Positions 60,658 through 64,000 of a DNA stretch of 64,000 nt are shown piece by piece. Under the pieces are notes generated by a model that had not been told where the DNA came from, did not search any database, and saw nothing but the letters and a program-made list of their open reading frames with translations. This DNA comes from Vicinamibacterales bacterium (GTDB lineage Bacteria > Acidobacteriota > Vicinamibacteria > Vicinamibacterales > UBA2999), in NCBI GenBank assembly GCA_041659285.1, contig JBAZYO010000007.1:54188-118187 (forward strand), in the 5' to 3' direction. Within the stretch, counting starts at the first letter, position 1; each line of letters begins with the position of its first letter. The position numbers and the translations under genes are program-made.

Positions 60658-61074
60658 CTAGGGTTCGCGCTCGAGGCGGACCTTGAGCGCGGTGACGTGC
60701 AGGAAGATCATCATCAGCCACCCGGCGGTGGGCATGGCGTTGGCGCACCGCAGCCGGACGTGCTCGCCGGGAACGGCGTCAATCTCGATCGTATGTGAGA
60801 ACAGCGTGTTGAAGGCCCGGATGCGATGGCGTCCGGGCTCGATCTCCCTCGTCACCGGCCGGCCGTACTTCACCTTCCCCCACGGCTCGTCGTCCACGAA
60901 CAGGTAGACCTGGCGGTCCTGGAAGTCGCCGCTGGTGTTGCGCGTGATGGTGAGTTGCGCGCGGCTGAGCCGCGCGCCGGAATCGTGAACGGGCGCGGCG
61001 CCGTGCCAGGCGCGCTCCAGCGCCGCGACGTCGAGGACCTCGTCGGCGACGGCGGTGATCAGGACCGGTGGCAT
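60658..61074 (-). CDS. Small membrane-associated protein, paralogue of 54938-55261
   Basis: A 138-residue protein. An N-terminal part without known features is followed by the shared module LTITRNTSGDFQDRQVYLFVDDEPWGKV, EIEPGRHRIRAFNTLFSHTIEIDAVPGEHVRLRCANA and a transmembrane segment (about 113-130, AGWLMMIFLHVTALKV). The paralogue lies on the other side of the apbE/polyferredoxin region on the same strand. A longer frame back to 61494 is antisense to the next gene and is not used. Function unknown. Confidence 0.7.
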   Translation of the reverse strand: MPPVLITAVADEVLDVAALERAWHGAAPVHDSGARLSRAQLTITRNTSGDFQDRQVYLFVDDEPWGKVKYGRPVTREIEPGRHRIRAFNTLFSHTIEIDAVPGEHVRLRCANAMPTAGWLMMIFLHVTALKVRLEREP

Positions 61075-61213
61075 GCGGCAGGATACGATCGAAGACATCA
61101 CCTCTACGCATGTTTCTTGCGGCCCAGCTGGCCGGCATGAAACGAATGCCGGGTTCCGGCCGTAGACTGGAGATGAGCCCGGTGCCTGACCGGGCGCAGA
61201 TCGTGATGAACCC

Positions 61214-62341
61214 ATGAGCGTCCGTTTAGCCGCAGCCGCCATCGGGGCGGTTGCGTTGCTGGCAGCGAATACCTCCTCCACCGACTTCCTTGAAGCCGCC
61301 GCGGCCGCACCGCGCGCCACCCTGACCGCCGCGCCGGTGATGTCGCTGCCGGGCAGCGCGGACTCGAACAGTCCCCTGGTGTGGGATCTGGACGAGGGAC
61401 AGCGAAAGCTGTTCGTGATGACCTCGTTTGCCGGCCAGCCGAACGTGGCCTCGGGGCCCGTGTTGGAGCGGATGGGCGCGCGGACCGAGATCACGCTGCT
61501 GCCGCACCCCGGCTACGGCGTCTGGATGGAAGCTGTGGTCACCGACGACGTCGAGACGTGGTACGGCTTCTACCACAACGAGTGGCCGGCCACGGCGTGC
61601 GGCCGCGAAGATCGGTTCGTGGCACGCATTGGCGCCGCCAAGTCCACCGACCTCGGCCAGACCTGGCAGGACCTCGGCATCGTGCTGCAGGCGGCCCAGA
61701 GCACGACGGCGTGCGACTCCAATAACCGCTACGTGATTGGCGGCGTCGGCGACCTCAGCGTGGCGCTCGACGCCGACAAGAAGTATCTCTACATCTTCTA
61801 CAGCCAGTACCAAAAGCAGCGCGAGGCGCAGGGCGTCGCGGTGGCGCGATTGTTGTGGGCCGATCGTGATCGGCCCGCGGGCCGCGTCGCCATCTGGCGG
61901 AGCGCCGCCTGGGAGCCCAATGCCGGACGCCGCGAATTCTCTCCGTTGTTGCCGGGTGCGATGCGCCGGCGGCTCGAATGGACCTACCCTGCCGCGACGC
62001 CGCTGGTCGCCACCACCCAGGCGTGGCACGACGCCGATGACAAGGTCGATGCGTACTGGGGACCGTCGGTGCACTGGAACACCGCGATCGAACAGTACGT
62101 GATGCTGCTCAACCGCGCGAAGGACGAGAACTACGCACAGGAAGGCATCTACGTCTCGTACGCGCCCCGGCTGGACGACCCGTCGCTGTGGTCGCCACCG
62201 CAGAAGCTGCTCAACGGCGGCAAGTGGTACCCCCAGGTGGTCGGTTCGGCCCCCGGTACCGGGACCGACAAGCGCGCCGGCGCGTCGGCGCGCTTTTTCA
62301 TGAGCGGCCGCTCGGATTGGATGATTAACTTCTTCAAATGA
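61214..62341 (+). CDS. Exported sialidase/arabinanase-like beta-propeller protein
   Basis: A 375-residue protein with a signal peptide (about 1-20). Repeated motifs suggest a five-bladed glycosidase-like propeller: NSPLVWDLDEGQRKLFVM, ETWYGFYHNEWP, RIGAAKSTDLGQTWQDLGIVL (an Asp-box-like turn), YLYIFYSQY, GPSVHWNTAIEQYVMLLNRA, GIYVSYAPRLDDPSLWSPPQKLL. The last blade resembles DUF4185/GH43-type proteins. Catalytic residues cannot be assigned. It stands alone between divergent and co-directional neighbours. Confidence 0.7.
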   Translation: MSVRLAAAAIGAVALLAANTSSTDFLEAAAAAPRATLTAAPVMSLPGSADSNSPLVWDLDEGQRKLFVMTSFAGQPNVASGPVLERMGARTEITLLPHPGYGVWMEAVVTDDVETWYGFYHNEWPATACGREDRFVARIGAAKSTDLGQTWQDLGIVLQAAQSTTACDSNNRYVIGGVGDLSVALDADKKYLYIFYSQYQKQREAQGVAVARLLWADRDRPAGRVAIWRSAAWEPNAGRREFSPLLPGAMRRRLEWTYPAATPLVATTQAWHDADDKVDAYWGPSVHWNTAIEQYVMLLNRAKDENYAQEGIYVSYAPRLDDPSLWSPPQKLLNGGKWYPQVVGSAPGTGTDKRAGASARFFMSGRSDWMINFFK

Positions 62342-62401
62342 TGCGTGCCGGGGCGGCACCTCTTGCCGGGAGGGAACCACGGCAGCGCGCCCGTCTTCGG
62401 A

Positions 62402-62436
62402 CATCTCTGCGTAATCTGCGTCATCTGCGGCCCTGG
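62402..62436 (+). repeat. ATCTGCGT short-tandem tract
   Basis: CATCTCTGCGTAATCTGCG, then TCATCTGCGGCCCTGG. The last 17 bp are identical to 8208-8224. It lies 15 bp before the amidohydrolase ATG and could influence its translation. Confidence 0.75.
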
Positions 62437-62450
62437 ATTAAGATCCATAC

Positions 62451-64000
62451 ATGCGTCGATTCACAGTCGCCCTTGTTGTCCTGTCTGCTGCCGCCCATCT
62501 GGCGTCTCAAACTGCGGCCCCACTTGATCTGGTCATCCGCGGCGGACGCGTGATCGATGGCACGGGCTCGCCGGCCCGGGATGCCGACATCGGCGTCCGC
62601 AACGGCCGCATTGTCGCCGTCGGGCGGATCACCGATACCGCCAAGGCCACCATCGACGCCACGGGCCTGGTCGTCGCGCCCGGCTTCATCGACGTCCACA
62701 CCCACGTCGACGAAATCGCGACCCAGCCTGCCATTCCCCACTTCGTCCGCATGGGCGTCACCACCGTGGTGGCCGGCAACTGCGGCTCATCCGCGTTGGA
62801 CGTCGCCAAGGCGTTCACGGAGATCGAGACCGCGAGGCCCGCGCTCAACTACGCGACGCTCATCGGCCATAACACGGTCCGCCGCGAGGCGATGGGCACC
62901 GCCAATCGGCAGGCGACGCCGGATGAACTGCGGACGATGGAGGCCCTGGTCCAGAAGGCGATGCGCGACGGCGCCGTCGGATTCTCCACCGGCCTTCAGT
63001 ACGTCCCGGGCACCTACGCGGAAACCGCGGAGATCGTCGCGCTCGCGAAGGTCGCCGCGGCCAACCGCGGTTTGTATGCCACGCACATGCGCAACGAGGG
63101 CACCGAACTCGAGAAGGCGGTCGCCGAGTCGATTCACATCGCGGAATCGGCCAGGTTGCCGCTCGAGATCTCCCACTTGAAGGTGGATGCGCCCAGCCGC
63201 TGGGGATCGAGCGCGAAGGCCCTCGAGATGATGGACGCCGCGCGCGCCCGGGGCGTGCGCGTGAACGCCGACCAGTATGTCTACGATGCGGCGAGCTCCA
63301 ACCTCGGCATCCGCTTTCCGTCGTGGGCGCTCGAGGGCGGGCAGGAGAGGATCAACCAGCGGCTGCAAGACGAGACGACGTGGCAGAAGATTCGCGCCGA
63401 GATGCGCGAACTGATTCGCGAGCGCGGCCTCGAAGACTACAACTTCGCCCGCATCGCCGAATACCGCGCCGACCGCTCGCTGAACGGCCTCACCATCCCG
63501 CAGGCCACGCAGAAGGCGCTCGGCAAGACCGACCTGGCCACGCAGCAGGAAATGATGCGCCGCATGCTGATGGCCGGCGGCGCCTCGATGGTCTATCACT
63601 TCATGGGCGACGACGACATCGCGCGCATCCTGCGGCATCCCATGGTGTCGATCGCCTCCGACAGCGGGCTCAACACCTTCGGCGAAGGCGTGCCGCACCC
63701 GCGCGGCTATGGCAACGCCGTGCGCGCGCTCGGCCTCTACGTGCGCGAGCGCAAGGTGATCAGCCTCGAAGAAGCGGTGCGCAAGATGACGTCGCTCCCG
63801 GCGGATCAATTCAGCTTCACGGATCGCGGGCGCCTCGCCCCCGGCATGGCCGCCGACATCGTCATCTTCGATGCGGCGACCGTGGGCGACGTCGCGACCT
63901 ATTCAGCGCCGCACGCCTATCCGTCTGGCATCAGCTACGTGATTGTGAACGGCACGACAGTGGTCAGCGGCGGCAGGCAGACCGACGCGCGTCCGGGACA
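62451..64000 (+). CDS. N-acyl-D-amino-acid deacylase-type amidohydrolase, 3' end outside window
   Basis: At least 516 residues, open at the window edge. A signal peptide (about 1-20) is followed by the D-aminoacylase/dihydroorotase-like fold: DLVIRGGRVIDGTGSPARDADIGV, APGFIDVHTHVDE (metal HxH), TTVVAGNCGSS, VGFSTGLQYVPGTYAETAEI, THMRNEG, LEISHLKVDAPS, VSIASDSG (metal Asp), LAPGMAADIVIFD. It would remove acyl groups from D-amino acids or related amides in the periplasm. Confidence 0.92.
   Translation, partial: MRRFTVALVVLSAAAHLASQTAAPLDLVIRGGRVIDGTGSPARDADIGVRNGRIVAVGRITDTAKATIDATGLVVAPGFIDVHTHVDEIATQPAIPHFVRMGVTTVVAGNCGSSALDVAKAFTEIETARPALNYATLIGHNTVRREAMGTANRQATPDELRTMEALVQKAMRDGAVGFSTGLQYVPGTYAETAEIVALAKVAAANRGLYATHMRNEGTELEKAVAESIHIAESARLPLEISHLKVDAPSRWGSSAKALEMMDAARARGVRVNADQYVYDAASSNLGIRFPSWALEGGQERINQRLQDETTWQKIRAEMRELIRERGLEDYNFARIAEYRADRSLNGLTIPQATQKALGKTDLATQQEMMRRMLMAGGASMVYHFMGDDDIARILRHPMVSIASDSGLNTFGEGVPHPRGYGNAVRALGLYVRERKVISLEEAVRKMTSLPADQFSFTDRGRLAPGMAADIVIFDAATVGDVATYSAPHAYPSGISYVIVNGTTVVSGGRQTDARPG

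Overview
The window is about 66-67 percent GC and gene-dense. It carries a set of families typical of Acidobacteriota, most likely Vicinamibacteria-like: an Oar-type TonB receptor, a PadR plus duplicated orphan permease (ADOP) pair, S9 peptidases, DUF1259, LVIVD-type beta-propellers, multi-haem-style secreted cytochromes and YfiR/TonB signalling. Taxonomy is inferred from gene content only; there is no rRNA gene, phage, insertion sequence or CRISPR array in the window.

Layout. 1-10.5 kb: a truncated TonB receptor, a thioredoxin-fold protein and transaldolase on the minus strand, divergent from a fused ROK-type glucokinase/glucose-6-phosphate isomerase; then tRNA-Arg(CCG), a Crp/Fnr regulator, a secreted serine hydrolase and an S9 peptidase. 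10.5-15.3 kb: a lower-GC accessory island that reads as an integron cassette array without an integrase in view. Three recognisable attC sites (one of them degenerate), plus a doubtful fourth, separate minus-strand cassettes. The cassettes encode a secreted protein, a HEPN-like protein, a PD-(D/E)XK-like protein, and a DUF5343 + Swt1-type HEPN pair that looks like an undescribed defence or toxin system. 15.3-23 kb: a lipoprotein, DUF305, two tandem LVIVD paralogues, S1/P1 nuclease, a PEGA protein and an outer-membrane barrel. 23.1-28.4 kb: a tight TonB receptor, YfiR, hybrid histidine kinase operon. 28.4-29.4 kb: mazEF beside tRNA-Lys(CTT), whose 3' end is duplicated like an integration scar.

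29.5-45.7 kb: NAD-malic enzyme, a DUF1259 protein, PadR/ADOP, DinB, a two-domain creatininase-like protein, an apparently circularly permuted alkaline-phosphatase-like lipoprotein, a second S9 peptidase, isocitrate dehydrogenase, a di-haem cytochrome c and a TolB-like propeller. 45.8-49.3 kb: an operon of a frameshifted TAP-like peptidase and a NatAB-type ABC exporter. 49.3-54.8 kb: a cytochrome c/PHM-like protein with a partner, divergent from an IorAB-type molybdenum hydroxylase. 54.9-61.1 kb: ApbE, PEBP, a DAACS symporter, a NosR/NapH-like polyferredoxin and an FMN-binding protein, that is a probable extracytoplasmic flavinylation module, flanked by two paralogous small membrane proteins. 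61.2-64 kb: a secreted propeller-like protein and a truncated D-aminoacylase-type amidohydrolase.

A striking genome-scale feature is the abundance of short palindromic repeats. There are at least four families, including GTCCGCC-TTCA-GGCGGAC and CCCTTCGAC-GCTCAGGG. Several lie inside coding sequence and encode signal peptides, linkers or protein ends. Many of the longest antisense reading frames are artefacts of GC-rich codon use and were left out.
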